Source: Paracoccus aestuariivivens
GTDB taxonomy: Bacteria > Pseudomonadota > Alphaproteobacteria > Rhodobacterales > Rhodobacteraceae
Reading direction: 5' to 3'
Length of the DNA: 64,000 bases
Assembly (NCBI RefSeq): GCF_009711225.1
Contig: NZ_WMIE01000013.1
Coordinates: 16,579 to 80,578, forward strand
Part shown: positions 8,369 to 17,605 of the stretch, one piece after another
Layout: every line of letters begins with the position of its first letter
Position numbering within the stretch: position 1 is the first letter of the stretch
The notes under the pieces: model-generated
The model's input: only the letters and a program-made list of their open reading frames with translations
Database searches by the model: none
Told to the model about the DNA's origin: nothing
Position numbers and translations under genes: made by a program

Positions 8369-9201
8369 GAAAACCGGCATTCCATCCGCTTCCGGCGGCC
8401 CTGTGGGCGGAACTGTGGAAAACTTTCAGGCCCTTTCTCGAAGCTGGCCGGATTGCGGAATTTTTCGCCAACTCCTGAGAATTCACTTCTTTTGACAGGG
8501 TGGATTCGAATCTTTTCAGCGAATGGCATGGTGCTTCTGTCAACGTTTTCGATGTCATTTCCCTGAAATATTTCAGTTGAAATGTGTCGGGGGACACGGC
8601 AGTTTGTGGTCACCGAAGGGGCTGCCCACCAAATCTGGTAGCAAAGCTGGGCGTCCTGAATTGGAACAAGAACAAATGGATGTCTGGTCTGCTGGCATCG
8701 TCAGATTGCTGGCCGGGTCTGCTCCACCTGGTTTGGTCATCAGGGGTGCTGAATGCACCGATAGCGAAGAACTCTTGATCCCTTGAACGGGAGGGCAAGA
8801 AGGTCGGGCGGCGAAGACCGCACAGGGGCGCGATAAACCGGACGTCACGATCCGGAGCGACCCAAGGAAGGCGATCTGTTTCAGGATCGTTCCGACATTG
8901 AGCAGGGGCATGACATGCCACCCTAAACGTGATCCGCCAGATCGGCATCGCGGGGACAGTAAAGAAACTGGCGGCTCTTGCCTTGTTGGCAGGCCGCCTT
9001 TTTCGTCCATCTTTTACGGGAAACACGAATACGGGGAACCAAAGGGCTGCTTTGACGCTTCACAGAAGCGCCTCGAACAAGTCACGATCAGTTCATTCTT
9101 TGCGAGCGTGGTTCATTTGCAACGCACCTGAAAATATCATTGAAAGTGAGCATATTGCTAGGGCCACGCCAGGCCGCGCGGTATCGAAGGAGACCAATGC
9201 G
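8369..9201. other. Long intergenic region before degP, with a plus-strand terminator inside
   Basis: No protein gene is supported in these 833 bp. They contain several small hairpins (for example 8906-8927) and a strong plus-strand intrinsic terminator at 8970-9003, which lies 200 bp before the degP start and so cannot end degP. Something transcribed rightward should stop there: either the mgtE-fau message, with an unusually long 3' end, or an independent small RNA. The last 200 bp must hold the degP promoter. Confidence 0.5.
8970..9003 (+). terminator. Intrinsic terminator in the fau-degP gap
   Basis: GGCGGC (8970-8975) pairs with GCCGCC (8993-8998), extended inward by TGCC (8979-8982) with GGCA (8988-8991), and is followed by TTTTT at 8999-9003. 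It lies 600 bp past the fau stop. Confidence 0.8.
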
Positions 9202-10749
9202 ATGAAGAACCTCTCACCCCGTCATTTCCTAACCGCCTCAAGCATTGCTCTGCTCGTGGCGCTTTCAGCGGCCCATGCCCAGCAGCCTGCCACATCGCAG
9301 GCCGACGCCGCCCAAGCCGCAGCGAACGACAATAAGCCGTTGGCCGCAGCCGATAGCACTGCCCGCAAAGAGCAGGTCATGCCCGAGACATTTGCCGACC
9401 TCGTCGAGCAGGTCAGTCCGGCGGTCGTGAACATCACCACGACTTCGACCGTAGCCTCTCCGATTGCAGGTGGCCCACAATTGCCCGAGGGCAGCCCTTT
9501 CTCGGATCTGTTCCGTGAATTCGGCTTCCCCGGCTTCCCGCAAGGCCCCGATGGCAGCCCGCGCGGTGGTCCGATGCAGGAACAACGCTCGAATGCACTC
9601 GGTTCGGGCTTTGTGGTCTCGGCAGACGGTCTGATCGTCACGAACAACCACGTGATCGAGGGCGCGGATGAAATCGAGATCGAATTCTTCTCGGGCAAGA
9701 CCCTGCCTGCGAAGGTGATCGGCAAAGACGACAAGACCGATATCGCGGTTCTCAAGGTCGAAAGCCCGCAGCCCTTGCCCTTCGTCAAATTCGGCGACAG
9801 CGACAAGGCTCGTGTCGGCGATTGGGTTCTGGCCTTGGGCAACCCGCTGGGGCAGGGCTTCTCGGCCTCGACCGGTATCGTCTCGGCCCGGAACCGCGCC
9901 CTGTCGGGGACTTATGACGACTTCATCCAGACCGACGCAGCGATCAACCGCGGCAACTCGGGCGGGCCGCTGTTCAGCATGGATGGCGAGGTCATCGGCG
10001 TGAACACCGCGATCCTGTCGCCGAATGGCGGTTCGATCGGGATCGGCTTCTCGATGGCGTCGAATGTGGTCAGCAAGGTTGTCGATCAACTGGAGGAATT
10101 CGGCGAGACCCGTCGCGGTTGGCTTGGCGTCAAGATCCAGCCCGTGACCGAAGATATCGCCGAATCGCTGGGCTTGGCCGAGGCAAAAGGCGCGATGGTG
10201 ACCGATGTTCCGACCGGTCCCGCTGCTGACGCGGGCATGAAATCGGGCGACGTGATCACCAACTTTGCCGGTGGTGAGGTGAAAGATCCCCGCGATCTGG
10301 TTCGTCGCGTTGCGGACGCTCCGGTGGGCGAAGCGGTCGACGTGACCGTACAACGTGACGGTAAGCCTTTGGACCTGAAAATCACGCTCGGACGCCGCGA
10401 ACTGGCCGAAGGCGGCGAATCGGCCAAACCGGGTAAACCGGGTGAGGCTTCGCCGTCGAAGTTGATGGGTATGTCGGTCACCGAAGTGACGCCGGAACTC
10501 GCCGCCGAGATCGGCATCCCGACCGATTCCAAGGGCCTTGTGGTGCGTGAAGTCGATCCCGAAGGTGCCGCGGCCGACAAAGGGCTGGCTCCCGGCGATC
10601 TGATCACCGAAGCGGGGCAGCGTCCTGTGGTGTCGATGGCAGACCTCTCGGCCCGGATCGATGAGGCCAAGGAGGCCGGTCGCAAGTCGATCCTGCTGAT
10701 GGTGCGCCGTTCGGGTGAACCGCGGTTTGTCGCGCTGCCAATCGGCTGA
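9202..10749 (+). CDS. degP: Periplasmic serine endoprotease DegP/HtrA family (Do)
   Basis: The 515-residue precursor starts at the ATG at 9202, supported by AAGGAG about 9 nt upstream and by an immediate signal peptide (lysine, hydrophobic 'ASSIALLVALSAAHAQQ'). An upstream extension of the frame has no such support. The trypsin-like domain has His150 ('TNNHVIEG'), Asp180 ('KTDIAVLKV') and Ser253 ('GNSGGPLF'). Two PDZ domains follow (~290-380 and ~410-505; 'GWLGVKIQPVTEDIAESLGL', 'VVREVDPEGAAADKGLAPGD'). It degrades or chaperones misfolded envelope proteins. Its terminator is shared with the convergent ialB-type gene. Confidence 0.95.
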   Translation: MKNLSPRHFLTASSIALLVALSAAHAQQPATSQADAAQAAANDNKPLAAADSTARKEQVMPETFADLVEQVSPAVVNITTTSTVASPIAGGPQLPEGSPFSDLFREFGFPGFPQGPDGSPRGGPMQEQRSNALGSGFVVSADGLIVTNNHVIEGADEIEIEFFSGKTLPAKVIGKDDKTDIAVLKVESPQPLPFVKFGDSDKARVGDWVLALGNPLGQGFSASTGIVSARNRALSGTYDDFIQTDAAINRGNSGGPLFSMDGEVIGVNTAILSPNGGSIGIGFSMASNVVSKVVDQLEEFGETRRGWLGVKIQPVTEDIAESLGLAEAKGAMVTDVPTGPAADAGMKSGDVITNFAGGEVKDPRDLVRRVADAPVGEAVDVTVQRDGKPLDLKITLGRRELAEGGESAKPGKPGEASPSKLMGMSVTEVTPELAAEIGIPTDSKGLVVREVDPEGAAADKGLAPGDLITEAGQRPVVSMADLSARIDEAKEAGRKSILLMVRRSGEPRFVALPIG

Positions 10750-10759
10750 ACTTGATATC

Positions 10760-10782
10760 AGCGGCCCCTGATCGGGGCCGCT
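10760..10782 (+). terminator. Hairpin just after degP
   Basis: A perfect 9-bp stem, AGCGGCCCC with GGGGCCGCT, has a 5-nt loop and starts 10 bp after the degP stop. It lacks a good T-run, so it may be an RNA 3' protection hairpin working with the stronger terminator just downstream. Confidence 0.6.
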
Positions 10783-10795
10783 TACCCGAAACGCG

Positions 10796-10824
10796 AAAAG
10801 GGGCGCCCGATGAGCGCCCCTTTT
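10796..10824. terminator. Bidirectional terminator between degP and the IalB-family gene
   Basis: An 11-bp perfect stem, AAAAGGGGCGC (10796-10806) with GCGCCCCTTTT (10814-10824), has a 7-nt loop. The A and T tracts on its flanks let it work in both directions, and it sits between convergent genes ending at 10749 and 10846. Confidence 0.9.
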
Positions 10825-10845
10825 GCTATTCCGTAACTGCCAAAA

Positions 10846-11565
10846 TCAGGGCTTCGGGGCCGCTTGCGGCGCAAGATCCTTGTTTGCTTCGGCCAGCGCG
10901 TCGAGACCTTTGGTGAAGCCCGACAGCGACAGCGACAGTTTCACCATCTGCTCTTTCGGCGCCCCGAAGGGCATCAGCGAAACGGTGGCTTTGTTGCCTT
11001 TTTTCATCGGGGTCAGTTCGGCGTCGGTCAGCCCCACGCGCGAGATACAGCCGACCTGGGCGCACAGCATGAACGGGTAGCGCGCGACTTTACCGCTGTC
11101 GATCTGCAGACCAAGCCCGGCCTGCAGATCGGTTTCCAGCGGCGACACAAAGGTGATCACGGCTTTGACGTCACCGTTCATCGGCAGGATCGAGGTTTCT
11201 GCCACTGCCGCGCCGTTCTGGTCTTTCAGCAACTGGTAAAGCTCGCAAGGATCCTTGCCATCCTCGGTCTTCATGCAGCGGAGGGTCCAGTCGCCATGGG
11301 TTTCCTTGGCGTAGGCCTGACCGACCTTCGGCTCAACATTGGTCGGTGCCTCGGCGGTGGCTGCCGGTGCTGCTGCTGCCGGAGCGGCGGGGGCTGCGGC
11401 AGCGGGCGCTTCGGCTGCGGGGGCAGGGGTGGTGGCCGCCGGCGCAGCAGCAGGCGCTTCGGTTGCCGGAGCAGGTGCCGGCGTCTCTTGCGCCATTGCG
11501 ACTCCTGCCGAAGTGGCGATGGAGAAGATGGCAGCGATCAGCGCCGCGGACGTCCTGTTGGCCAT
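10846..11565 (-). CDS. Invasion-associated locus B (IalB) family periplasmic protein
   Basis: The start is placed at the ATG at 11565 because AAGGAAG lies 7 nt upstream; a longer frame from 11586 has none. The 239-residue product begins with a signal peptide ('MANRTSAALIAAIFSIATSA', cleavage near 'AMAQE'). A low-complexity Ala/Pro linker follows (~residues 28-85, imperfect APAA-type repeats), then the IalB domain (~90-235) with 'HGDWTLRCMKTEDGKDPCEL' and 'LCAQVGCISRVGL', whose cysteines probably form disulfides. IalB was named for Bartonella erythrocyte invasion, but the family is common in free-living Rhodobacteraceae with no known role there. Confidence 0.9.
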   Translation of the reverse strand: MANRTSAALIAAIFSIATSAGVAMAQETPAPAPATEAPAAAPAATTPAPAAEAPAAAAPAAPAAAAPAATAEAPTNVEPKVGQAYAKETHGDWTLRCMKTEDGKDPCELYQLLKDQNGAAVAETSILPMNGDVKAVITFVSPLETDLQAGLGLQIDSGKVARYPFMLCAQVGCISRVGLTDAELTPMKKGNKATVSLMPFGAPKEQMVKLSLSLSGFTKGLDALAEANKDLAPQAAPKP

Positions 11566-12069
11566 GGTAATCTTCCTTTGGTCCAAGTTTGTGGGCTTGG
11601 TCCTATCACGCGCATTTTTACTTGTCAGTCGGGTTTGCGTGCCGGATCGTCAACTTTGCGTTTCATTTCCGTGTCAGAAACGAGTTGCTCAAATAACGCA
11701 GCCAAGGTCAAATATTGAAAAGGGCCCGAGCACTTCTATGCCCGGACCCCCTCGCTTCCCTTCCCTGCCGGACTAGCCGGTCTTCATTGGCGTGAAAACT
11801 AGTTGCGGCTATCCAAGCCGTCAACTGTCCTATTCGCCATATTGTCGCATCCGGAAAATGACCTAAGAATCACTCGATGGACTGCCTCTAAGGTGATGAA
11901 ATCTGCAGAAAAAAGAACCGCGCCCGAAGGCGCGGCAGTCCAACAGGGAGGAAAGCCGGGGAGGGATAAACACCCGACTCTCCGGCATAACTACACTGGC
12001 ACAAAAAGGTTTCAGTTGTATTCTTCTTTTCTGTTGCGCGACTGAAATTTTCTGTGCCCGAGGAACCGA
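11566..12069. other. Divergent intergenic region holding a candidate sRNA
   Basis: This gap separates the minus-strand IalB-family gene from the plus-strand HerA-like gene. No protein gene is supported. Its right half holds the candidate minus-strand small RNA annotated at 11908-12000. Confidence 0.5.
11908..12000 (-). ncRNA. Candidate trans-acting sRNA with anti-Shine-Dalgarno CCUCCC stretches
   Basis: Read on the minus strand, a hairpin (11986 down to 11955; GCCGG...CCGGC with a one-mismatch extension) is followed by an unpaired CTTTCCTCCCTG. It ends in a perfect 7-bp terminator stem with a CGAA/TTCG loop (11935-11918) and a T-run (TTCTTTTTT, 11917-11909). Two CCTCCC-type stretches (11951-11945 and 11965-11958) are complementary to a Shine-Dalgarno sequence, like the CcsR/'cuckoo' RNAs of alphaproteobacteria. 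No protein gene is upstream on that strand for this terminator to serve. The 5' end is a guess and no promoter was assigned. Confidence 0.5.
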
Positions 12070-13644
12070 ATGACTGAAATCGTCGATCTGGATGCCGGAA
12101 CCCTATTCGTCGGAGGCGGCTCGGAAGGCTACGCCACCGCCCAGCAAATCCTGCTGAAATATGCCAATCGTCACGGGTTGATCGCAGGCGCGACCGGTAC
12201 CGGCAAGACGGTCACGTTGCAGACATTGGCCGAATCCTTTTCGCTGGCTGGCGTGCCGGTCTTCATGGCCGATGTAAAGGGCGATCTGGCCGGAATCGCT
12301 AAGGCGGGCAGCGCCGACGCGCCGTTGAACGAAGCGTTCCAGAAACGTGCGGCCCAAATCGGCATCACGCTTGATTACCAGTCCTTCCCGGTAACCTTCT
12401 GGGACATCTGGGGTGAACGCGGTCATCCCGTTCGCACCACATTGGCCGAGATGGGACCGCTGCTGCTGTCGCGTCTGATGGGGCTGACCGATGCGCAAGA
12501 AGGTGTCCTGAATATTGCCTTCCGCGTGGCCGACGAGGAAGGTTTGGCGCTGCTTGACATGAAAGACCTGCAATCCATGCTGGTCTGGGTCGGTCAGAAC
12601 GCCAAAGACCTGAGTCTGAAATACGGCAATGTCTCGACAGCGTCGGTGGGCGCGATCCAACGCTCGCTGATGGTACTGGAAAACGAAGGAGGCTCGTTTC
12701 TGTTCGGAGAACCCGCGCTCGAGCTTGCCGATATGATGCGGGTAAATGCGTCGGGAAAGGGCACGATCAATATCCTGTCCGCCGAACGCCTGATGAGCTC
12801 GCCGCGCCTTTATGCGACGTTCCTTCTGTGGCTGATGTCGGAACTGTTCGAGCAGCTGCCCGAGGTGGGTGATCCGGACAAACCTTGCATCGCGTTTTTC
12901 TTCGACGAGGCGCATTTGCTGTTTGACGGTGCGCCTCCGGCATTGGTCGACAAGATCGAGCAAGTGGCGCGGCTTATCCGTTCGAAAGGGGTCAGCCTGT
13001 GGTTCATCAGCCAGAACCCCGCTGACCTACCGGAATCCGTGCTGGGACAACTCGGGAACCGCGTGCAACACGCGCTGCGGGCGTTCACCGCCAAGGATCA
13101 AAAGGCGCTGAAGCTTGCCGCGCAGAACTATCGCGCCAACCCTGAATTCGACATCGCCGAGGCAATTCAGGCCGTCGGCACCGGCGAGGCAGTGACATCG
13201 CTGCTAGAAGCCAAGGGCGTGCCGGGGATCGCGCAGCGTACGCTTATCCGTCCGCCGCTAGCGCAGCTTGGCCCGATTCCCGACGAGGATCGGGTGTCGA
13301 TGATGAAGGCCTCGGCCATGGCCGCAAAATACGAAAAGACGCTGGACCGTGAATCGGCTTCGGAATTGCTGGCCAAGCGCGCTGAACAAGCCGCAAAAGA
13401 GGGTGAGCAGGCCGAGGCGAAAGCCTCGGATGCCGATCTGTGGAATATCGAGCCCGAGCACAAGCGCGGGCGACGCTATGATCCGTCGATCCAGATCCGC
13501 GATCAGGCCAAGCCTGCTGCGCGTTCGTCCAATCGGGACACGATCGCATCGGCCTTTGGCAAAAGCCTCGCCCGACAATTGGGAACCAAGACCGGACAGG
13601 CGCTGGTCAGGGGTGTGCTGGGATCGCTTTTCCGGGGCAAGTAA
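12070..13644 (+). CDS. HerA-like ATPase, DUF853/YjgR family
   Basis: The 524-residue protein has a Walker A near the N-terminus ('LIAGATGTGKTVTLQTLAES', ~residues 37-56), a Walker B at 'PCIAFFFDEAHLLF' (~275-288) and an arginine-rich helical tail. This is the DUF853 (YjgR) family of HerA/FtsK-fold ATPases. Members probably form hexameric rings, but the cellular role is unproven. It is conserved housekeeping-like in proteobacteria and not part of a HerA-NurA or defence pair here. The 3' end overlaps the convergent DUF6477 gene by 38 bp. Confidence 0.9.
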   Translation: MTEIVDLDAGTLFVGGGSEGYATAQQILLKYANRHGLIAGATGTGKTVTLQTLAESFSLAGVPVFMADVKGDLAGIAKAGSADAPLNEAFQKRAAQIGITLDYQSFPVTFWDIWGERGHPVRTTLAEMGPLLLSRLMGLTDAQEGVLNIAFRVADEEGLALLDMKDLQSMLVWVGQNAKDLSLKYGNVSTASVGAIQRSLMVLENEGGSFLFGEPALELADMMRVNASGKGTINILSAERLMSSPRLYATFLLWLMSELFEQLPEVGDPDKPCIAFFFDEAHLLFDGAPPALVDKIEQVARLIRSKGVSLWFISQNPADLPESVLGQLGNRVQHALRAFTAKDQKALKLAAQNYRANPEFDIAEAIQAVGTGEAVTSLLEAKGVPGIAQRTLIRPPLAQLGPIPDEDRVSMMKASAMAAKYEKTLDRESASELLAKRAEQAAKEGEQAEAKASDADLWNIEPEHKRGRRYDPSIQIRDQAKPAARSSNRDTIASAFGKSLARQLGTKTGQALVRGVLGSLFRGK

Positions 13645-13951
13645 CAGCGCTAGGCGCGGCCAGAGCGGTTTCCGCAAGGATTGCGATCAGCAGCATGATG
13701 TGGCGCTGCAGATCGTAATCCGCCTTCACCTCCAGCCGCGCATCATTCAGTTCCTGCTCTTGCGCGTATAAACGAGGCAGGGCTGCCGCGGGAGCAGGCA
13801 GATCCTCGCAGCGCAGGATTCTCTTCAACTCCTTGCTACGATTGAACGAGGCCGCGCCGTGTCGCGCGGCCTGAACCAGCAATCGCGGCCGACGCAGGAC
13901 TGCGGTTTGTGGCCGCGGCTGGAACTGGATCACATTGGGCATCATCGTCAT
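13607..13951 (-). CDS. DUF6477 family protein
   Basis: This 114-residue protein of unknown function is basic at the N-terminus ('RPRLLVQAARHGAASFNRSK') with a helical middle ('ELKRILRCEDLPAPAAALPR', 'LYAQEQELNDARLEVKADYD'). It matches what I know as DUF6477, a Rhodobacteraceae family usually encoded next to a DUF6456 protein, as here (divergent, start-to-start about 210 bp). A GGAG site sits 8 nt before the ATG at 13951. Its 3' end overlaps the HerA-like gene. No catalytic motif is visible. Confidence 0.7.
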   Translation of the reverse strand: MTMMPNVIQFQPRPQTAVLRRPRLLVQAARHGAASFNRSKELKRILRCEDLPAPAAALPRLYAQEQELNDARLEVKADYDLQRHIMLLIAILAETALAAPSAVTCPGKAIPAHP

Positions 13952-13974
13952 GTCGGTTTCTCCGGCTCATTGGT

Positions 13975-13990
13975 GTAACCATCGTTTAAC
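13975..13990. promoter_or_regulatory. Candidate CtrA-type site between DUF6477 and DUF6456 genes
   Basis: GTAA-N7-TTAAC at 13975-13990 differs by one base from the CtrA consensus TTAA-N7-TTAA(C), with the exact 7-bp spacing. It lies 24 bp upstream of the DUF6477 start and about 180 bp upstream of the DUF6456 start, so it could control either. A one-mismatch site can occur by chance. Confidence 0.4.
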
Positions 13991-14167
13991 AACCATAACG
14001 TGTGTTGCGTATTCATCCCGAGCGCCGCGCGGAGCAGCAAGAATTCTTTAGGGATTGTTAGGAATCATCTAAGGGTCTCGGCCGCCTATGACCGATTGGC
14101 GATACGACACCAAACAACCAAAAGGCGAGTGATCGCCGGCTCGCCTCCGGAAAGCGAAGGAATGATG

Positions 14168-15370
14168 ATGACCATTCAAGCGGGTGATTTGATCGTGGGT
14201 GCTGCGTTGGCTGGTATACCGTCCGGCGTTCGGGCCGCACTTGGTACACCGCTCAGCATCCAACAGCCGCTGCCCGTCCCTTTTCCGGCCCCGTCCGAGG
14301 ATGGCGACCTCGGTCTATATCTGCGCCATGTCGAAGGCGGTGAAACGATCCGCTCACTGGCACGGGAACTGGGTTGCCATGCCTCGACCATCCTGCGCCG
14401 TATCCGCCGTTTCGAGTCGCGCCGCGACGATCCGCTTGTCGATCAAGGCGTCGATCGGGTCGCGCAGGGCGCGACGTCGGTCGAAGATAGCAAAGCATCG
14501 CTCAAGCTTGGCCGTACCGGCATGAACCAGATCGTCCGCATTCTGCGGCGTCTGGCAGAACCGGCGGCGCAACTCGTGGTCGCTGACGGGTTGGAGAAAG
14601 CCATTGTTGTGCGCAATGAAATCCGCACCGCCATTCTCGATCGGGAACTGGCCGAGCATATGGCGATCCGGTCATGGGTACAGATGGCGGGTCAGGGCAA
14701 GGTCTGCCGCTATGTGATCTCGCCGCAAGGACGCGAAGTTTTGCGCGGGCTGATCGCGTCGCGCGGGGCAGGAATGCTGCCGCAAGAGCCTGACTTCGCC
14801 AATGCCTCGCCGGTCGGGGAATTGGCCGGTTGCGCCGAAGAAGCCGCCAGCTTTTCCCATGCCGAGCAGCATCGCCAGTGGGAAGACCGCGTCATCACCG
14901 ACCCCGAGGATGGCCGCCGCCGCCGCACGCGTGTCAATCTGGCCGAAAGCCCGCTTCTGATGCTGGCCCGCCGTCGCGAACAGAACGGGACGCCCTTTCT
15001 TGCCGCCGAACTTGTCGCGGCAGGAGAGCGTCTGCGCGAGGATTTCGAACTTGCCCAGATGGGGCCGCGCATCACCCAGAACTGGGACGGTTTTCTGACC
15101 GCCGGCATAGATGTGTCGCGCAGTAGCACCGGTTTCGGCGGCGGTTCTGAAAACGCCCGTAACCGTGTCGCCGCAGCGCTGCGCGAACTGGGGCCTGGCC
15201 TGGGCGACATGTGCCTGCGCGTTTGCTGCTTCCTTGAGGGCATCGAAATGACCGAACGTCGCCTTGGCTGGTCGGCCCGTTCCGGCAAGATCGTGCTGCG
15301 ATTGGCGCTAATGCGGCTCGAGATGCATTACCGCCAGACCTATGGCTCGGGCGCACCGCTGATCGGTTAA
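14168..15370 (+). CDS. DUF6456 domain-containing HTH protein
   Basis: Three ATGs run in series (14162, 14165, 14168); the last lies best behind GAAGGA, giving about 400 residues. A helix-turn-helix is visible near residues 55-95 ('[20 protein letters not shown]', '[20 protein letters not shown]'). The C-terminal half ('[20 protein letters not shown]' to '[13 protein letters not shown]') matches the DUF6456 domain of Rhodobacteraceae, including '[20 protein letters not shown]'. It is probably a DNA-binding regulator; its targets are unknown. The divergent DUF6477 partner and the possible CtrA site suggest a link to cell-cycle or developmental control, which is inference only. Confidence 0.75.
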   Translation: MTIQAGDLIVGAALAGIPSGVRAALGTPLSIQQPLPVPFPAPSEDGDLGLYLRHVEGGETIRSLARELGCHASTILRRIRRFESRRDDPLVDQGVDRVAQGATSVEDSKASLKLGRTGMNQIVRILRRLAEPAAQLVVADGLEKAIVVRNEIRTAILDRELAEHMAIRSWVQMAGQGKVCRYVISPQGREVLRGLIASRGAGMLPQEPDFANASPVGELAGCAEEAASFSHAEQHRQWEDRVITDPEDGRRRRTRVNLAESPLLMLARRREQNGTPFLAAELVAAGERLREDFELAQMGPRITQNWDGFLTAGIDVSRSSTGFGGGSENARNRVAAALRELGPGLGDMCLRVCCFLEGIEMTERRLGWSARSGKIVLRLALMRLEMHYRQTYGSGAPLIG

Positions 15371-15443
15371 TTGCACACGCGGCGCTTGTCCCTGCGGGGT
15401 GCAATGCACAACTAAGGCCCCGGAAACATTTGCCGGAAGGACT

Positions 15444-16184
15444 ATGGAAAGCATTCTCGCCCTTTTACAGGACCCCGCCGCGTGGGTTGCACTTGCAACA
15501 CTGGTGGTGATGGAAGTCGTGCTTGGCATCGACAACCTGATCTTCATCTCGATCCTGACCAACAAGCTGCCTGAGCAGCACCGCGAGCGTGCCCGCCGCA
15601 TCGGAATCGGTCTGGCCCTGATCATGCGTCTGGGTCTGCTTGCGACCGTCGCCTGGATCGTACGTCTGACGGAACCGGTCGTGACCATTCTTGGCAATGA
15701 GTTGTCGTGGAAGGACATCATCCTGATTGCAGGTGGTCTGTTCCTTGTCTGGAAGGCCACCAAGGAAATCCACCACCACGTTGATCCCAATGATCGCGAG
15801 GATACTCTGGTAGGTGCCGCCGTCGCGACTTTCGGCGGCGTGATCGTCCAGATCCTCATTCTGGATCTGGTGTTTTCGATCGACAGCATCATCACCGCCG
15901 TCGGCATGACCCCTCATGTCGAAATCATGGTGGTGGCCGTTGTCGCGGCTGTGACGGTCATGCTCCTGGCGGCGAATCCGCTGGCAAACTTCATCGAAAA
16001 GAACCCGACCATCGTCATGCTGGCACTGGCGTTCCTGTTGCTGATCGGCACGACACTGATCGCCGAAGGCTTCGGCGCGCATGTTCCCAAGGGCTACATC
16101 TATGCCGCGATGGCCTTCTCGGCCGGTGTAGAGGCGCTGAACATGTGGGCCCGAAACAGCCGGATGAGGCGCGAAGACAAATAA
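15444..16184 (+). CDS. TerC family integral membrane protein
   Basis: The start at 15444 is backed by GGAAGGAC just upstream. The 246-residue protein has about seven transmembrane helices and the TerC signatures '[20 protein letters not shown]' near the N-terminus and '[20 protein letters not shown]' in the middle, each with a conserved membrane Asp. TerC relatives are implicated in manganese or other metal export and in metalation of exported proteins; the name comes from tellurite resistance, which is not implied here. It stands alone 119 bp upstream of lipA. Confidence 0.9.
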   Translation: MESILALLQDPAAWVALATLVVMEVVLGIDNLIFISILTNKLPEQHRERARRIGIGLALIMRLGLLATVAWIVRLTEPVVTILGNELSWKDIILIAGGLFLVWKATKEIHHHVDPNDREDTLVGAAVATFGGVIVQILILDLVFSIDSIITAVGMTPHVEIMVVAVVAAVTVMLLAANPLANFIEKNPTIVMLALAFLLLIGTTLIAEGFGAHVPKGYIYAAMAFSAGVEALNMWARNSRMRREDK

Positions 16185-16303
16185 GCCAGAAACCGATCGC
16201 GGCGCGGGGGAATTTCCCTCGCGTTTTGCATTCCGGACACGGCGTTGCGTTCGCGACTGCAAAGGTCTATTTCTTCGCCAACCGCGACCGAAAGGACAGG
16301 ACC

Positions 16304-17254
16304 TTGCGCGATCTCCGGATACCCGACCAGCGACACCCCGAGAAGGCTCATCGGCCCGATCAGGACCAGCCAAAAAAGCCTTCGTGGATCCGTGTGAAGG
16401 CTCCGACATCGGAAGGATACAAGCAGACCCGCGACATCATGCGGGACAACCGGCTCTCGACGGTCTGCGAAGAAGCGGGCTGCCCGAATGTCGGCGAATG
16501 CTGGTCGCAGGGCCACGCCACCATGATGATCATGGGCGAGATCTGTACGCGCGGTTGCACCTTCTGCAACGTCGCCACCGGCAAGCCGCAGGCCCTGGAC
16601 GTGTTCGAGCCGGGTCGCGTTGCCCATGCCGTGCAGAAGCTTGGCTTGAAGCATGTCGTCATCACCTCGGTTGACCGTGATGATCTGTCGGATGGCGGTG
16701 CGGATCACTTCGCCCAGACCATTCGCGCGATTCGGCATCGCTCGCCCAGTTCGACCATCGAGGTTCTGGTTCCCGATTTCCTCAAATCCGATGCCGGAGC
16801 GATGGAGATCGTTGTCGAAGCCCGTCCTGATGTTTTCAACCACAACCTCGAAACGGTTCCGGGCCTTTATCCGCAGGTCCGTCCGGGCGCGCGTTATTTC
16901 CATTCGCTGCGCCTGTTGCAAAAGGTCAAGGAGCTCGACCCCACGATGTTCACCAAGTCCGGCATCATGGTCGGACTGGGAGAGGACCGTCAGGGCGTTC
17001 TGCAGGTCATGGACGACATGCGCGCCGCCGATATCGACTTCATCACCATCGGCCAGTACCTGCAGCCGACCCCGAAGCACCACCGCGTTGACCGATTTGT
17101 CACCCCCGAGGAATTCGCGGGCTACGAAAAATCGGCCTATGGCAAAGGCTTCCTGATGGTTTCGGCGACTCCTTTGACGCGCTCGTCCTATCATGCGGGG
17201 GACGATTTCGCACAATTGCGCGCGGCACGGCTCAAGAAGCTGGGGCGGGCGTAA
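16304..17254 (+). CDS. lipA: Lipoyl synthase
   Basis: This radical-SAM enzyme inserts two sulfurs into octanoyl groups on lipoate-dependent proteins (PDH, OGDH, glycine cleavage). The auxiliary-cluster cysteines are in '[12 protein letters not shown]' (CX4CX5C) and the SAM cluster is in 'CTRGCTFC' (CX3CX2C). The family C-terminal 'RSSYHAGD' serine is present. The frame is open further left, but homology and AAAGGA 8 nt upstream favour the TTG at 16304, giving 316 residues, the usual length. lipB is not nearby. Confidence 0.95.
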   Translation: MRDLRIPDQRHPEKAHRPDQDQPKKPSWIRVKAPTSEGYKQTRDIMRDNRLSTVCEEAGCPNVGECWSQGHATMMIMGEICTRGCTFCNVATGKPQALDVFEPGRVAHAVQKLGLKHVVITSVDRDDLSDGGADHFAQTIRAIRHRSPSSTIEVLVPDFLKSDAGAMEIVVEARPDVFNHNLETVPGLYPQVRPGARYFHSLRLLQKVKELDPTMFTKSGIMVGLGEDRQGVLQVMDDMRAADIDFITIGQYLQPTPKHHRVDRFVTPEEFAGYEKSAYGKGFLMVSATPLTRSSYHAGDDFAQLRAARLKKLGRA

Positions 17255-17302
17255 ACTGCCTCTTGCAAAAGCTTTCGCAGCACCTTAGTCGGGTGGCAGA
17301 AG

Positions 17303-17386
17303 GCCCGAGTGGCGGAATGGTAGACGCAGCGGATTCAAAATCCGCCGCCGCAAGGTATGTCGGTTCGAGTCCGACCTCGGGTACCA
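17303..17386 (+). tRNA. tRNA-Leu(CAA)
   Basis: The 84-nt gene has a 7-bp acceptor stem (GCCCGAG with CTCGGGT), a class II long variable arm, the T-loop GTTCGAGTC and an encoded 3' CCA. The anticodon stem GCGGA/TCCGC carries loop TTCAAAA, so the anticodon is CAA, reading UUG. A weak promoter (TTGCAA at 17263, TTAGTC at 17285) lies upstream. Confidence 0.97.
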
Positions 17387-17605
17387 ACCTTCGGATTTGA
17401 CGCTGAAGCGATACCGGCGCGACCCATCGGGTCGCGTTTGTCGTTCTGGCCAAGCCTTATCCGTCCGTCACCCGCATCTTGCGAAGATCGTGGCATTTTG
17501 GTATCCGCGCGATCCCGATCTCAATGGTATTCAAGTTGTCTCGCGACCGCTGACCAATCGGCTCGTTTTCGCGCCATCGCCGCTCGGGACATAATCGAGG
17601 CCCCA

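Noticed and set aside
8369..9003. 6S RNA gene next to 5-formyltetrahydrofolate cyclo-ligase
   Set aside because: 6S RNA often neighbours this gene, but usually upstream, where mgtE overlaps here. I could not build the long 6S rod with a central open bubble in the downstream gap, so only an unassigned RNA/terminator is reported.
15444..16184. Tellurite resistance operon
   Set aside because: TerC occurs alone; no terA, terB, terD or terE gene is present, so only the membrane-protein family is implied.
16145..16303. Upstream extension of lipA from an ATG at 16145
   Set aside because: It overlaps the terC end, has no homology to LipA N-termini, and the TTG at 16304 has a proper ribosome site.
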